From assembly GCF_026151205.1 (NCBI RefSeq), contig NC_087073.1:19124837-19188836 (forward strand): a stretch of DNA of 64,000 nucleotides, in the 5' to 3' direction. The stretch is from Bolinopsis microptera. Taxonomy: Eukaryota; Ctenophora; Tentaculata; Lobata; Bolinopsidae. A program made the position numbers and the translations under genes. Below, piece after piece: positions 1 through 11,667 of the stretch. The notes beneath the pieces were generated by a model. That model saw only the letters and a program-made list of their open reading frames with translations. It ran no database searches and was not told the origin of the DNA. Every line of letters starts with the position of its first letter. The stretch's first letter is position 1.

Positions 1-3000
1 ATATCACTGGTCTCGTGTGTGTTTAAATGGAGAGAGCACTGTAATTTGACATACACATTACACATTTACTACACCGGTGTGTGCTTGTGACGCATGTGTA
101 GTGAGTCACGTGACGTATCACTGTGAGATCATATAGGATCGTGAGATCTTTATTACAGTTTAATGTGCTGCTTGGTTTTCTAAATCATTTTAAATTATCT
201 TTAAATTAGTGAGAATTTTTAATAATTATGCAATGAATTGATGTGTTGTATAAACTAACACTACACATTAAAATCTATTCATAGATTAAACGTATTCCAT
301 TTAATAAATGATGAAATAAGTAAATAGGATCCATATGAAATGTGTGTGTTTCTCAAATTGACGCTGTTTCTCAAATTGACGCTGTCCTATGTGCCACACA
401 CATTGCTTTACAATCTCCTGTAATTTCCAGTACACGATTCTGTGATATGTGACGACTATTCTTTCTAACAATGACTGGCACATACTTTACTGGTCTGTAT
501 TATCTTGGTAGACTCTTATCATCTGTTATCATGCACGAGGAATAATTTAACAATTAACATGGCACAATGTTGTGTTTGTGACTGTGAAAATGCTTCTGGC
601 AATCATGGTAGTGGAATATACTGTGAACTTAAGAAATAAAGATATTGCACATGTAACATACATACTACTGCAACTGATTAGATGATAGTGTGAAGGTAAA
701 TTCGCCCATTTGCTCAGTACTCTTTCTGTCAAGCATAAAAAAGGAAGATAAAAAAGCGGAATAATAAAACATAATGTCTTAAAATAATATAATATATACT
801 AATATAAAGATGTGTCCTAAGCTGAAAGATGTGTCCTAAGATGTGTCCTAAGCTGAAATCTACACGGACGAGTTACAAGTTTTAAAGAAATATCAGAAGA
901 TTTACCACAATTCTATTATAAGGGTACATTATAAATTAAAATGCTTTTAACTAGCCTAGAGTGTGGTAATAACAGCTGAGAATGATCATTATACCTCGTC
1001 AGAAATGGTTATATTGGCATGATAAGCGTTGTACAACATGATACACATGATCATGACCCGTGTGTAGCTTCTGCATGTAATGAGCCGCTCTCTTATCTGT
1101 ACTAGTAATTATGTAAGATAGATCCCTGAATGCCAGCTCTGAGATGAATAATATGCAGCCCAATATTATACACATAGTCGAACTGAGGACTTGGAGGATG
1201 CAGTGAAAGAACCCTCATACATAGCGGGTCGGGTTGAGAGGGAGAAAAAGATTGGCCTGTTTAAATAGAGTGGAACTTTTACCCACACGCAACCCATGAA
1301 TTCGTATAAGAATTGGACAAAAGTTTTAGAGGTTACAGATATGGGTCGAACTTAGATTACCTGACAGTTTCGTAAAATTTCGGCCTGCCATTCCCTCTTT
1401 TTGACTATTTTCGTCATAAAATGAGACCACTTTGAGAATTGAGTTAGCTCAAAATTTTGAGGATGCCTTTGATTAGATAATTGTTAAAACTTGTGCATAA
1501 ATTTCAAGTTGATTGTTTAAAGTTTGAAGAGCTGTCGGGAAGGTGATATTATCAGGAGCTAGTCGCCTCATCAGGATGTACCGAGCGTGATAGAAAGATG
1601 ACGATCTGATCATTTAAGTGAATACAATCGTTACTTCCCTGAACTGAACATCAAATACGTGAGTTATTTAAGGGTTGCGTGTGGGTAGTCAATTCTGGGT
1701 CCTTTAGTATCAAGTCGAGATTTGTACTATAATATTAGTATTAAGTAACTGTTGCGAAAGAATCTGAATTTTCTCTGATATCACAAAACCTCAAAACCTG
1801 CTGCTAGAGCTATATATAGAATTATTGTTCAGATTACATCTAAAAACTGTGGGCCGTGCTAAAATCAACTGCACACCTTTCCACCTTACTGATCAAACCA
1901 CATTTTATGAAGCCCTGGAAACACAACATCTTACTAGTACTAGCACAGTCTCAACGTGTAGTTCAACTCTACTTGTAGATCTACTCTACTTGTAGATCTA
2001 CTCTATAGTAGTCTGAAGGACAGTCTCCCTTCATATACTCCCTAGTCAGGGTATATCTAGGGTATATTAAATAAATGTAATAGATTTGTAGTGTTGTAAT
2101 TAGTATATTAAAACACCACACCTCGTCTACGGTCTAATACCCATACTTGCTGATGTCTCACAATCTCCCCACAGCTTCACTCTGGGTGTGGCGTGTGCCA
2201 AAGTGGGAGAGAAAATTACTGATTCTGTGAAGTCAGATGAAAAACCTTATAAAGACTGAGATTGATGTGGAATGTGGATATTAGTTGAAAGATAGATGAG
2301 CCGGCACACCTTCGTGACACTGGTCAGACTTGAACAGTTGCAGTGGGCAATCAGCACGGATGTTGACTATTGACTATTGAGTATTGAAGCTGTAATTTTG
2401 CGAACCCTTACTGGGTTAATAAAACAGAATAGCCGTGATGGACCAGGAGTAATGGGGTATTCTGAGATCTGTAATACCAACTCAACTTGCACCACTTTTG
2501 GGCAATAAAATTGCTATTAGGCGAATATCTTCTCAATGATGCAGATAGTGGTCTTATTGACAATTAATACTATACTGTACTGTTACGGAGTTAGACTTTA
2601 CCTTTGTTGACATTCCCATTTCCCATTATTAAACTTTAAACTTATGATATTGTGATCTCAGTGAGGCAGATCTAGAACTGAATATGGTTCCCAACAACTC
2701 CAATGATGTATTACATATTAAATGGATTAGAATATCCCAATTTAACCGCACAGTAAGCAATAAAGAACGGCAGCTGTCGTCCACAATAGTCTACCGAGTC
2801 ACATTATACATTTAGTAGATTGGAGCCATTTGTATTGGTTCGCCAATATGTGGACAATTTGACACATTGTACAAGTGACAAGAGTGGCGTACGTTTTTGA
2901 ACTGTAGAAGAATACATAACTCACATTTTATTGTTATAATAATATAGGAAATACATATTACACGAGACTGAACCTCACACAGACCATATCCCGTACGGGT

Positions 3001-3854
3001 AGACAAGTACACGGCTTACAAAGCAGTTACTACCAACCAACCATAGCGCCATCTACCCAAACGGTAAATTAATCTTCATTAACCTTTCTTAAGACATTTA
3101 CCTCACTGATGCATCCAATAAGCCAATAAGGTAACATGATGTTAAACTTGCTAAGTTTAACCAATTACCTCTTATCTGACAGACTTGGGCAACAAGGACC
3201 AACCAGAAGTGTGTAAAACTTACACGGAACCTGAAGATATTATCAACCTTACTCCTCCCTCTTACAATATATCATTACAGCTCTATCTACCATACTGATA
3301 GTGGACACTACAAGGTGGTTACTGGTTATCAGTTACACTTATGTAATATAATATGTACTTCAAAATATCAATCATCCTCCACAGTGTATCATTTATCAAT
3401 AGAAGCCTGTTTATTACACTGATGAGGGTTATATAAAGTACCACTTTACATGGTCATTAGTAAAGTGGTACTACCACTGGTGGAGTGCAAGTGGTAGGAT
3501 AATTTACTAAACACCTGTGTATCTCGAGACTAACTCTACAACTCGTGTACTGATAGGGTAATTACATTCCACATTCAGATCACCGCGCAAAATTTAAAGG
3601 ACCTTTTTCACATATTCTGTACACGAGATAAAATGCCTAAAAGTGGCAGAAACGCAGTTTTTTAGCACAATTCAATTACAGTGCAGCGCAGTAACCTTGA
3701 ATTTTAATTGGTTTTATCTAAAACATACTTTAGTAGATAAGAATTTAACATCGCTGGAAACTGCTAAACCGGCAACAGACAGAATGTTCTATTGTCTGTA
3801 AATGAGAAGACTTTAATCGAGATAATGATATTCACAGTTATAAATGGTACTCAC
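1..3854. other. Gene-poor stretch downstream of the last visible glypican exon
   Basis: I see no convincing exon here. Glypican exons encoding the C-terminal half and GPI signal should lie on the minus strand further left, so much of this is probably intron. Small local repeats are present: a short direct repeat containing GATGTGTCCTAAG three times near 808-855, and a duplicated CTCTACTTGTAGATCTA unit near 1966-2006. Short ORFs on both strands lack splice-site context or family resemblance. Confidence 0.5.
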
Positions 3855-6800
3855 ATCGGTAGAGTCCCGACACTCGCTGCATTTCTGAGACTTGACCAGT
3901 TGTTCGATACAACTCTGTGATACTGCCTGGTTCTTCATCTCGGTCAGAACCTCTATTCCAACAGGGATAGACTGAAATGAAACAAGATTTAATAGTTAAT
4001 AGTTAATAGTACTATGTTTACAGTATGCACTGAAGGGGTATCCTAGGAAGTTTCTTGAACTTTTAACAGGTACCCCTCCTCATTTAACCCTCATTTTATT
4101 AATTTAATTAGTTTTAATGGTTAAATAATATTTAATGGTTGGGCGCATCAGGAGAGTTAGCTGAAAATACAGCAATTTTTGAGTGCTAAGATAAGATGCA
4201 GTCCAAGCTGGAACCAGTCCAACTGTAAATCAGTTTTTAAATACCTGTCAAATTCCGACATAAGAATGTTGCAGGAGTTTCGGGTCTATTTCTAGCTACA
4301 TTAGAACGTTAAACTAGCACATGGTTCCAAAATACCAGAAATACCACCACGAGCTGCATGTTCATTGTGAATCACCCTGGGGCCTTGGCAACGATCCAAA
4401 TACCACAACAGTAAACCTCCCACAGTTCACATAGAGCCACCAAAGCTGCTGTGTTTGGCCACCCAGGACGATTGGACATATTACACCCTTATATTCACCA
4501 AACTTAACGTACACCTAATCCTGTTGTACACAGAAGATGAAATTAAATCGCTGACTCATTCAGAACGTGAGTCAACAACAAAGATATACAGTAATATAAT
4601 CCATCGTTCCTTCACTAGATCAGCCATTACTATACCAAAACACCGATAGTAGATCATAGTGAGCCAGTGACGTGCGTTAGCTCAACTGTCCAGTAGTCTT
4701 TGCTAGAGCTTCACGCAGCAGTACACTCCACAACCACGGCAAGAAGAATCGCGTGATAATGGTCTCTGCTCAGCAGTGCAATTTGAATATTCGTCAGCAG
4801 TACGGACATATCATTGAGCACGTGTCACTGTACTAATCCTTTGTACTTATTCTTTGAACTACAATTAAACCCGCCTACCACTACGAGTACACTGTCTGTA
4901 CTTTGTTGTAAATAATATCATGATATATAATTGACACACAAATTAAAACAGTGTACATGATTATAGCTTGATAATCAATACATTACACTACATCTGATAT
5001 TTGAGCCACTCTTAAATTTACCGTCAAATGTTTTTAATCCACAGTGCTCTATGTTAACGGCGGTGCTTGTAAATGGTATAAAAGATGTGCTGGTATAAAA
5101 CACTGAACAACAGCGTTCAGATCATCAATCAAGCTACTCTGGAGTCTGGCTCTGTGTACAAAACATTAATGCTCTAACCGTAAGGTGAGGCACTAGGCGG
5201 CAATGGTTTGAAAATATTGTTGCTGTGGTTGAATGTTATAGCAACAATACCAATCACAAATATGCCTGAATCTTATAAAATTACGTTGTGTTTCGAGACA
5301 TCCTTACGGTTTCACTTTGACGGCGACTTATTAGATTAAAAGAGTCTGAAAGCTTTTTTAAAGTTCAGCACTTAAATCGATGTTTTGAATCGAATTTTAT
5401 AATTGAGACTGAATTGAATGGATACATCAATTATAAGCCATTCTTGTGGACACACTGCACTGTACCTGTGACGCACCTATTACAAAGGAGTAATTTGTAA
5501 CTTATAACTTATACACACTACGAACGCAAGTGAGCTACCCTGGCCTGGTATATCGTCACTATCCTGTATACCATCGCTCGATCATTCAAGCATTGAAAAA
5601 AATCCACAACCGAAAGTTATCAGGCCCATGAAATATCCAACAATAGTTCTCCCAATAGCGAATCCAGGAAGAGGTATTCAATACGTCTACTATTGTATCT
5701 ACTATCTAGGGGTCCTCTGGATCTTCTTTTGAAGGTTAATTATACCTTATTGTTAAGATTAAACTGGAAATAAACAAAGTACTTACCTTGTATAACAACC
5801 TTGCGATCTTCAGAGCATCTATCTGCATGGCAGCAAGAGGGTGTAGAAAATCTCGCATCTCCGCTATACAGTTTGTGCTATTCTGAAAAATGTTAGGTGT
5901 TAACTTGAAGGAGGGATTATTAGAATCTCGAAAATGTGAGGCTCAGAAAAACAGGACAATTCCTTGGCGTACATAAATATGTATAACATCGGACCCATGT
6001 CAATGTATTAGTCCAAAGTCAGTGGTGCTAAATTTAAAATGGAGTAGATTGGATAAGAGAGGGAGCCATTGCCAAGTTTCTAAAAAATTGAGACAACTTA
6101 GTTCCCTTTCTCATTTGGCTGGACGACCTACTTAACCACCATATTGACTAGCTAGTCCAGTAATTTTCACTAACACCAGGTTGAATATTTGATCAACAAA
6201 AATGTCTGGGATATAGTAATAGTAATAGTTCTATGTTTACAGTATGTACTGAAGGGGTATGCTAGGAAGTTTCCTGAACTTTTAACAGGTACCCCTCCTC
6301 ATTTAACCCTCAATCAAGTTTCCTATCATTCGGCTGAGTCGACCGAGGAGATTGAATAGATCCAATGGATCCTTAGCTACTCCCTAGACTAGGAGACACT
6401 GGGATTCGAACCCTGGAGGCTGGATATCACAATAGGTTAAATCTAGATTTCGTGAATCACCCCACTTTACTTAGCAAACAGCTCGCACTAAGAAACAGTG
6501 TTTGGCAAGGTGACGTCAGCTACCTAAATTGATTATAAGTTGCCAACGAAAGACCCATCACGTGTCCCTATAATACATATTTCACATACCAGGAGTTTGT
6601 TGACTCCATGAGATTGGGCGATATCCAGCAGAGTAAACACGGGATACTGCATAACGTCAATAGTCTGGATCTTGTACTTTGACATCTCCATAAAGGTAGC
6701 TACAAGTTTCCCGGTTCGCTGATTGTAACGAGATGCCATCGTGAGCACTTGGGTCATGTAGTCAACTGAGAGTTTGTTTATATTGAATTGAGATAAAATA

Positions 6801-7476
6801 ACTAGTTTCCCAATTTATAAAAAGGGGCAAAATCAAACTTATTGTCCTCTCATCCAATCAGTAAGTAAATGACAATATTTGGGGTATTTATCGAACCAAA
6901 AAAGGACTTGGAACTGTTAATACGTCTATAGACGCACTAGAGTACTGAACAAACCTAGGTGGTCACGTCCATTGGTCAGCCTCCTAACATAAGGATCCTT
7001 CATGAAGCTGATCCTGGGGACTATGATAGCCGTATCATTGTAGAAATTCTCCTCAATTTCTCTTGTGCAACACGTGGTCCCAGATCCACAATATTCTAAC
7101 GGTTCCTCTGCAGATAAAGTTTCATTATAAGGTTGGTCATTGTCAAAGTTACATTACAATACAAAGAAGTACACAATTCAGCACTTTTTTGTTGCTAATT
7201 GGGTGCCACAGTTTTAGGTTATAAGTTGCAGTGCCAAGGGATACCCAATGTAAATATTTGAATATTTGATAATCATGCAAAAATTATTATTTATCGTAAA
7301 TAAGAGATCTACTTACCAGGCTCTTTGGAAAACATCTGGTCGTATGTCCCTGATTTACGGGACATGTATCGAGCTATAGCATTGCATGAGTCCTCTACAT
7401 GTTCATAGTCCTCAAAACATTGTGCAACTCCAACCAGCAGAGACAACAAACACAACACTTTCATTTCTCTCACCAT
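3855..7476 (-). CDS. Glypican family heparan sulfate proteoglycan core protein, 5' part (five exons)
   Basis: Minus-strand exons: 7476-7317, 7107-6955, 6765-6590, 5882-5787 and 3971-3855. All have GT donors and AG acceptors, phases agree, and together they give 234 codons. The N-terminus is a signal peptide (MKVLCLLSLLVGVAQC after a few residues; the start may be 7476 or 7464). Exon 2 has the glypican hallmark GTTCCTREIEENF, matching the family pattern of a CC followed by T.EMEE. Exon 5 ends in a C..LVKSQKCSEC segment like the conserved cysteine motif in the middle of glypicans. Known role of the family: GPI-anchored, heparan-sulfate-bearing co-receptors for Wnt, Hh, BMP and FGF. The cysteine-rich C-terminal half, glycosaminoglycan sites and GPI signal are not visible and must lie left of position 1. 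SINE copies sit in introns 3 and 4. An AG lies 6 nt before the first ATG. I cannot assign a subfamily. Confidence 0.85.
4005..4105. repeat. SINE-like repeat copy 1 (in glypican intron 4)
   Basis: About 95 bp are nearly identical to 6222-6315, including the shared stretches ACTGAAGGGGTAT and AACAGGTACCCCTCCTCATT. This copy lacks the portion bearing the tRNA-type B box seen in the 6.2-kb copy, so it is truncated. Confidence 0.7.
6222..6430 (-). repeat. SINE-like repeat copy 2 with a Pol III B box (in glypican intron 3)
   Basis: The copy shares its left part with 4005-4105 and its right part with 8808-8960. On the minus strand it contains GGTTCGAATCC, a perfect match to the tRNA/SINE B-box consensus, near 6400-6412. 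I did not find a convincing A box upstream, so the tRNA-derived head may be incomplete. It lies in the intron between glypican exons 3 and 4. Confidence 0.65.
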
Positions 7477-8018
7477 GTAGAGCTAGAGATGATAAGGGAG
7501 TTATATAAAGTCTTAAAGACAAAATATGTATTTTCCATATTGTATATTGTCATTAAGGTAATATACATTGTTGTATTAGTGGAAAAACTGTAATATAAAG
7601 TTCAACTGAATTGGTAGGGCTAGGCAAGCAGCAAGTTTAACTTGGTTAGATATATGACGAGGAAAACAATAGGATATTCATGGATTAATAAAAGATAAAT
7701 AATAAGATTAAAATGTAAATAGAAATAATGTAATTCAATTTGAAACAGGTCCAAGCAAGTCTGAAAAATTTGTTTAAAAATGTCTGGAAATAAAAATCGG
7801 AAATTTCAGAGCACCAAAACTTTCTCCTCTGAAAAGATTAAATCACTTAAACTTGTTACATCTGACAAGTTTTTGGACATCTCAATTGCGAAGGTAATCG
7901 TTATGCTCACACCGTACCAGTTCAGTGTCAAGATCTTCATGACAAATAGACTTTAAACTTTAAAACAAGCTGATGTGCTTAACATTCAATATAAAGCATG
8001 TAGCCCTCTTTGCTACAG

Positions 8019-8750
8019 TCATTTCTTAGCTTTCTTCACATCTTTTTTGAGAAGATTAAGACGGTTTGACTTGGCTGAACTTAAAGAATTTGTGAACAGC
8101 GGACTCATTATCACTCCTTTCTTAGCCTGAAAATGGAACCAATGATAATTTATTTAAGGAATAGGAGCATTTCACATGGCATAGTAGCAATATCCATAGC
8201 ATTAGTATATAAGGCGAATCTGGTTAGAATCTGGTCCATTGACCAAAATGCCTGTTTTGAGTAAACATTACTATGTGCATGGTACACCATGCAAACCATT
8301 CTCTAACCTTGGAGGGAAAAGATTCTTCATCTCCATCATCACGTAACCTTTTGTTCAAAAGCTTGGGTTCTGCCCTCACATCCTTTTGTAACTTTGATAC
8401 CTGATATTTCGATTTCAGGCAGGGAACCAAACTCGTCATTCATCATTCATCAAAAATTTTACACTTATCAGACTGTTGTATTGTGGCCATTTCACAGAAC
8501 AAACTGGATTTGAGGCGACACATCTGATTCTGCATAAATCTACTTTCACTCAGAAAGAAAATGCTAAAAACAGTCATAATAAAATGTTTACCAGACTAGA
8601 CAAGTCTCCAGACTCAGAAATTGTAACACCAGCCCACTCTGAACTAGCAATGATCTCCTCACACAAGGTAACCAGCTTGTTTGTTGATGTTGGATCACTG
8701 CTGTGTAAATATGCCAACCCTTGCAAGTAAATACTATCAAGATCTCCCAT
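8019..8750 (-). CDS. Unknown 119-residue protein with a lysine-rich C-terminus (three exons)
   Basis: Exons on the minus strand: 8750-8592 (53 codons), 8400-8308 (31 codons) and 8126-8019 (35 codons plus stop). All introns are phase 0 with GT-AG ends. The protein starts MGDLDSIYLQGLAYLHSS, has a charged middle (KRLRDDGDEES) and ends in a basic tail (LLKKDVKKAKK). No signal peptide or membrane segment is visible; the basic tail could be a nuclear signal, which is inference. I do not recognise the family. A pyrimidine-rich TTTTCCATTAG lies one base before the ATG. The gene is 0.54 kb upstream of, and co-directional with, the glypican gene. Consistent splice phases and a natural stop make it more than a chance ORF. 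Confidence 0.65.
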
Positions 8751-8807
8751 TCTAATGGAAAATATTTAAGTTAAAATCGGATTGTGGTGTCGACACTTGA
8801 AAGTCAC

Positions 8808-8960
8808 TAGACACTGAAGGATAACCTGAAGGGTAACCTTAAAAGATTCTAGATCTTTTGACAAGCTCCCTCCACATTTAACTCTCAATCACAGATTTCT
8901 CAATCAATAGGCTGAGTCGTTAGCAGGAGATTGCAGAGAATTCTTTCGCACAACCTTAGG
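8808..8960. repeat. SINE-like repeat copy 3, diverged
   Basis: A diverged relative of the 6.2-kb copy: it keeps the ACTGAAGGATAAC, CCTCCACATTTAACTCTCAATCA and GGCTGAGTCG...GGAGATTG blocks in the same order. It lies just upstream of the unknown gene at 8019-8750. Confidence 0.55.
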
Positions 8961-9515
8961 ATTGATGGTGCAAACAGGTCTGGAACATGCAACATTCCGA
9001 TAACAAGTTCCTTCAAGCTACCAACACACCACAAAAATGGTGAAAGGCACAGTTAAGGTTTTGAATCCTTTTACAGCTTATGTTTTGCTCAATTAAATCG
9101 ATGTAGGTTAGATGTTGTAAGTCATGTTAAATATCAAATCAAAGATAGTTACATAAACATCATCGCCGCGTCTAAAAACAGTCGTCCTAAATTCTATGTA
9201 ACGGAAATTCAGAATATAACGGAAATTTTGAAACAAGATGCAAAATTGAAAACCTCGGCATTCGTTTACAAAATTTTTTCTTATAAAGTATTCAAACAAT
9301 ATACACATCATATCACAATGACCATATATGAAATAATTTTAAAAAAATCACATCAACATAAAATGAAAATCACCCTTGGGCTTGTGACTCCAAGTTCCGA
9401 TCTAGACTAACTTTGTATCACGTTGTGACCCCCACGGTCGTTTCACTTTATCGTTCTTACGATACAGATGAAGCCGCGCACTCGTGCGCGGCGGGTCATA
9501 CAACGTATGACAAGA

Positions 9516-9701
9516 TTGTATCACGTGGTGACTCCCTAAAGTTTCTTTACTGGGCCGCGCTCAGCCTGTCATTCCGCCTAATCTCTATCTCTATTATCTT
9601 TATGGACATAATAGCCTGAGGTCCCCAGGTAAGAGTTTCTACGATACAGGGGAGCCGCGCACTCGCCACTCGTGCGTGGCGGGTCATACAACGTATGACA
9701 A
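9516..9701 (+). mobile_element. Family A mini-element A2, inserted in A1 and itself host of E1
   Basis: Bounded by a perfect 8-bp duplication TGACAAGA (9508-9515 and 9702-9709), which was created inside the right end of A1. Ends are TTGTATCACG and CGTATGACAA. Family E element E1 interrupts its middle. Confidence 0.8.
9548..9633 (+). mobile_element. Family E mini-element E1, inserted in A2
   Basis: Contains ACTGGGCCGCGCTCAGCC and CCTGAGGTCCCCAGGT, shared with the 10.3-kb copy. Flanks AGTTTCTT (9540-9547) and AGTTTCTA (9634-9641) form an 8-bp duplication with one mismatch. Confidence 0.7.
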
Positions 9702-9920
9702 TGACAAGACTATCTATTATATTTCTTTCTCCATTCTCGCACCTCTAGTCTGTCTCTAACAAAATTTCACTTGGTGTTAAAGGCTTGTCATGTACTGACG
9801 GCATTATATTGGCCAAAGACAACGAATTAATGATTCGCTGTGATTATGGATTAGCTATTTTAAAAACCACAACAATATTATTAGACACATAACATGCAAG
9901 TGCTACGAAGTAGCGCGCGC

Positions 9921-10027
9921 TTGTCATACGTTGTATTACCCGCCGCGCACGAAGTGCGCGGCTCCCCTGTATCGTCGAAGACGATACACTATAGTGAAGC
10001 GACAGTGGGGGTCACCACGTGATACAA
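9921..10027 (-). mobile_element. Family A mini-element A3
   Basis: Reverse orientation: begins TTGTCATACG, ends CGTGATACAA. Flanked by GCGCGCGC on both sides (9913-9920, 10028-10035), a perfect though low-complexity 8-bp duplication. Internal hairpins: GCCGCGCAC-GAA-GTGCGCGGC and TATCGTC-GAA-GACGATA. Confidence 0.8.
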
Positions 10028-10105
10028 GCGCGCGCAGGGCCAGCTCATTAACAATGGTCAAGAAATGGCCCGAGGCAGGAGGCGAGTAAAGTGCTATGAT
10101 CGAAG

Positions 10106-10203
10106 TTGTAGCGCGATGCACTACTGGGCCGCGCCGCGCATCCAATAATGAGCTTCTCGCAACCAGATCGGCGAGATGCGAAGGATTGACATCGTGAATC
10201 AAC
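10106..10203 (-). mobile_element. Family C mini-element C4
   Basis: Starts TTGTAGCGCGATG and ends near TTGACATCGTGAATCAAC. Perfect 8-bp duplication GATCGAAG at 10098-10105 and 10204-10211. Shares GATCGGCGAGATGCG with the other C copies. No ORF. Confidence 0.8.
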
Positions 10204-10322
10204 GATCGAAGTAGCGCGCGCTTGGCTAGTCCATTAACAATGACAAAATACCTTCGAACGTTCATAATTATATTCGCGTCCACGTTTATTTAATCTCTGA
10301 TCAAATAAGATCCGATAAGGTA

Positions 10323-10415
10323 TTTACTGGGCCGCGCTCAGCCTGTCATTCTGCCTTATCTCTATTCATTTGTTTATGAATACATGATAGCCTGAGGTCC
10401 CCAGGTGAATAACAA
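10323..10415 (+). mobile_element. Family E mini-element E2
   Basis: Begins TTTACTGGGCCGCGC and ends CCCCAGGTGAATAACAA. Perfect 8-bp duplication ATAAGGTA at 10315-10322 and 10416-10423. Related fragments occur near 11735-11760, 12207-12242 and 12724-12775. Confidence 0.8.
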
Positions 10416-10507
10416 ATAAGGTATGTGCAAATATTTGTTTAATATCTAGGAACCCATGGTTAACAAATAAGTGTAAAAAACACTGATAATATAATTGTAG
10501 GTTTATA

Positions 10508-10723
10508 CTTGCTCTATCCAGAGCCCTTGCGCTTGTTGTCATACGTTGTATGACCCGCCGCGCACGAAGTGCGCGGCTCCCCATGTAGCGTCACTATAGT
10601 GAAGCGACCGTGGGGGTCACCGCGTGATACAATGCGCTTGCAGTAGCGTGCGCCCGCCTCACGGCGGGCGCGCTTGTGAAACAAGCGCACCCGTAGTGGC
10701 GCGAAAGCACATGGTTAGGTGAA
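10508..10723 (+). mobile_element. Family B mini-element B1 (host of A4)
   Basis: Begins CTTGCTCTATCCAGAGCCC and ends ATGGTTAGGTGAA. Perfect 8-bp duplication GGTTTATA at 10500-10507 and 10724-10731. Family A element A4 is inserted inside it. Confidence 0.85.
10536..10632 (-). mobile_element. Family A mini-element A4, inserted in B1
   Basis: Ends TTGTCATACG and CGTGATACAA. Perfect duplication TGCGCTTG (10528-10535, 10633-10640), which lies within B1 sequence; other B copies carry the uninterrupted TTGCGCTTGCAGT there. Confidence 0.9.
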
Positions 10724-10781
10724 GGTTTATACTCTACCAAGACGCGCGCGCCGAGTTGGATTAAACGACAGTCAATATATA

Positions 10782-10846
10782 CTTGCTTTATCTAGAGCCC
10801 TTGCGCTTGCAGTGGCGCGAAAGCACATGGTTATGTCATATGTGAA
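10782..10846 (+). mobile_element. Family B mini-element B2, short uninterrupted copy
   Basis: A 65-bp copy with the family B head (CTTGCTTTATCTAGAGCCC) and the central GCGCGAAAGCACATGGTTA. Perfect duplication AATATATA at 10774-10781 and 10847-10854. It shows the empty state of the site occupied by A4 in B1. Confidence 0.8.
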
Positions 10847-10872
10847 AATATATATTGTCACCAAGATGTAAC

Positions 10873-11075
10873 TTGTATCACGTTGTGACCCTCACGGTCG
10901 TTTCATTCACCTAACCATGTGCTTTCGCGCCACTTCGGGCGCGCGCTACTGCAAGCGCAAGGGCTCTGGATAGAGCAAGTCGTTTCACTATAGTGTACTC
11001 TACCCCTGTAGAGTTTCCACGCGATACAGGGGGAGCCGCGCACTCGTGCGCGGCGGGTCATACAACGTATGACAA
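10873..11075 (+). mobile_element. Family A mini-element A5 (host of a family B copy)
   Basis: Perfect duplication GATGTAAC at 10865-10872 and 11076-11083, inside the left TIR of the composite element. Ends TTGTATCACG and CGTATGACAA. The interior is interrupted by a family B element at 10906-10979. Confidence 0.9.
10906..10979 (-). mobile_element. Family B mini-element inserted in A5
   Basis: Begins TTCACCTAACCATG and ends GGATAGAGCAAG, the reverse of B1. Perfect duplication TCGTTTCA at 10898-10905 and 10980-10987, made in family A sequence; uninterrupted A copies read CGGTCGTTTCACT there. Confidence 0.9.
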
Positions 11076-11539
11076 GATGTAACTAGGTTGAACGGAGAAA
11101 GTAGGTCTCACGCGTGAGACCTGAGACCTAATTTAGGTCCCGAATTACAAATTAAGTCTCACGCAGGCACAGCTTTTAAGTGTATATTATGGAAGCGCAT
11201 GTGTGTCAAAAAAAATAATGATACACATGCGCTTCCTAGGTAGCGTATGTGTGTCAGAAAATTTTTTGATACACATGCGCTAGCAGGTTTATCATGTATA
11301 TCATTAGGTGGCCCATGTGTGTCATTTTTGTAAAATTGCTGTAAAATCTCTATTTAATATTCTAATCGCTATCTTTATCTATTTATATATGTATTTTATC
11401 CTTATCTCTATTTTATCTTTAAACTCCTCTCCGCTCGCCTCCCGTGTGAAACGAGCGCGCCTGCACGCTGCAGTGGCGCGAAAGCACATGCAACATGGTT
11501 AGGTTAAAGCGCGTGTACTGTTGCTGCACAGGCTATAAT

Positions 11540-11667
11540 GTTAATTGACGATGTCAATTCATCGCAGCTCGGCGAGGCACAGTAGCGCATTTCACCGATT
11601 TAGCGTTGCAAGAAGCATAATCAATAATTGAATGCGCGGCGCGGCACAGTAACGCATCGTGCTACAA
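11540..11667 (+). mobile_element. Family C mini-element C1
   Basis: Begins GTTAATTGACGATGTCAATT and ends CATCGTGCTACAA. Perfect duplication GCTATAAT at 11532-11539 and 11668-11675. Contains GCAGCTCGGCGAGGCACAGT, common to family C. Confidence 0.85.

Larger units (their letters stand above)
9413..9707 (+). mobile_element. Family A mini-element A1 (host of A2)
   Basis: Starts TTGTATCACG and ends CGTATGACAA, the imperfect inverted ends of family A. Its body carries the strong hairpin GCCGCGCAC/GTGCGCGGC (here with loop TC). It is split by A2. After removing A2, the flanks are GACTAACT (left, 9405-9412) and GACTATCT (right, 9708-9715), an 8-bp target duplication with one mismatch. No coding capacity. 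Confidence 0.75.

Noticed and set aside
6395-6415. tRNA gene at the GGTTCGAATCC site
   Set aside because: No cloverleaf, anticodon arm or acceptor stem; the site belongs to a repeated SINE-like unit.
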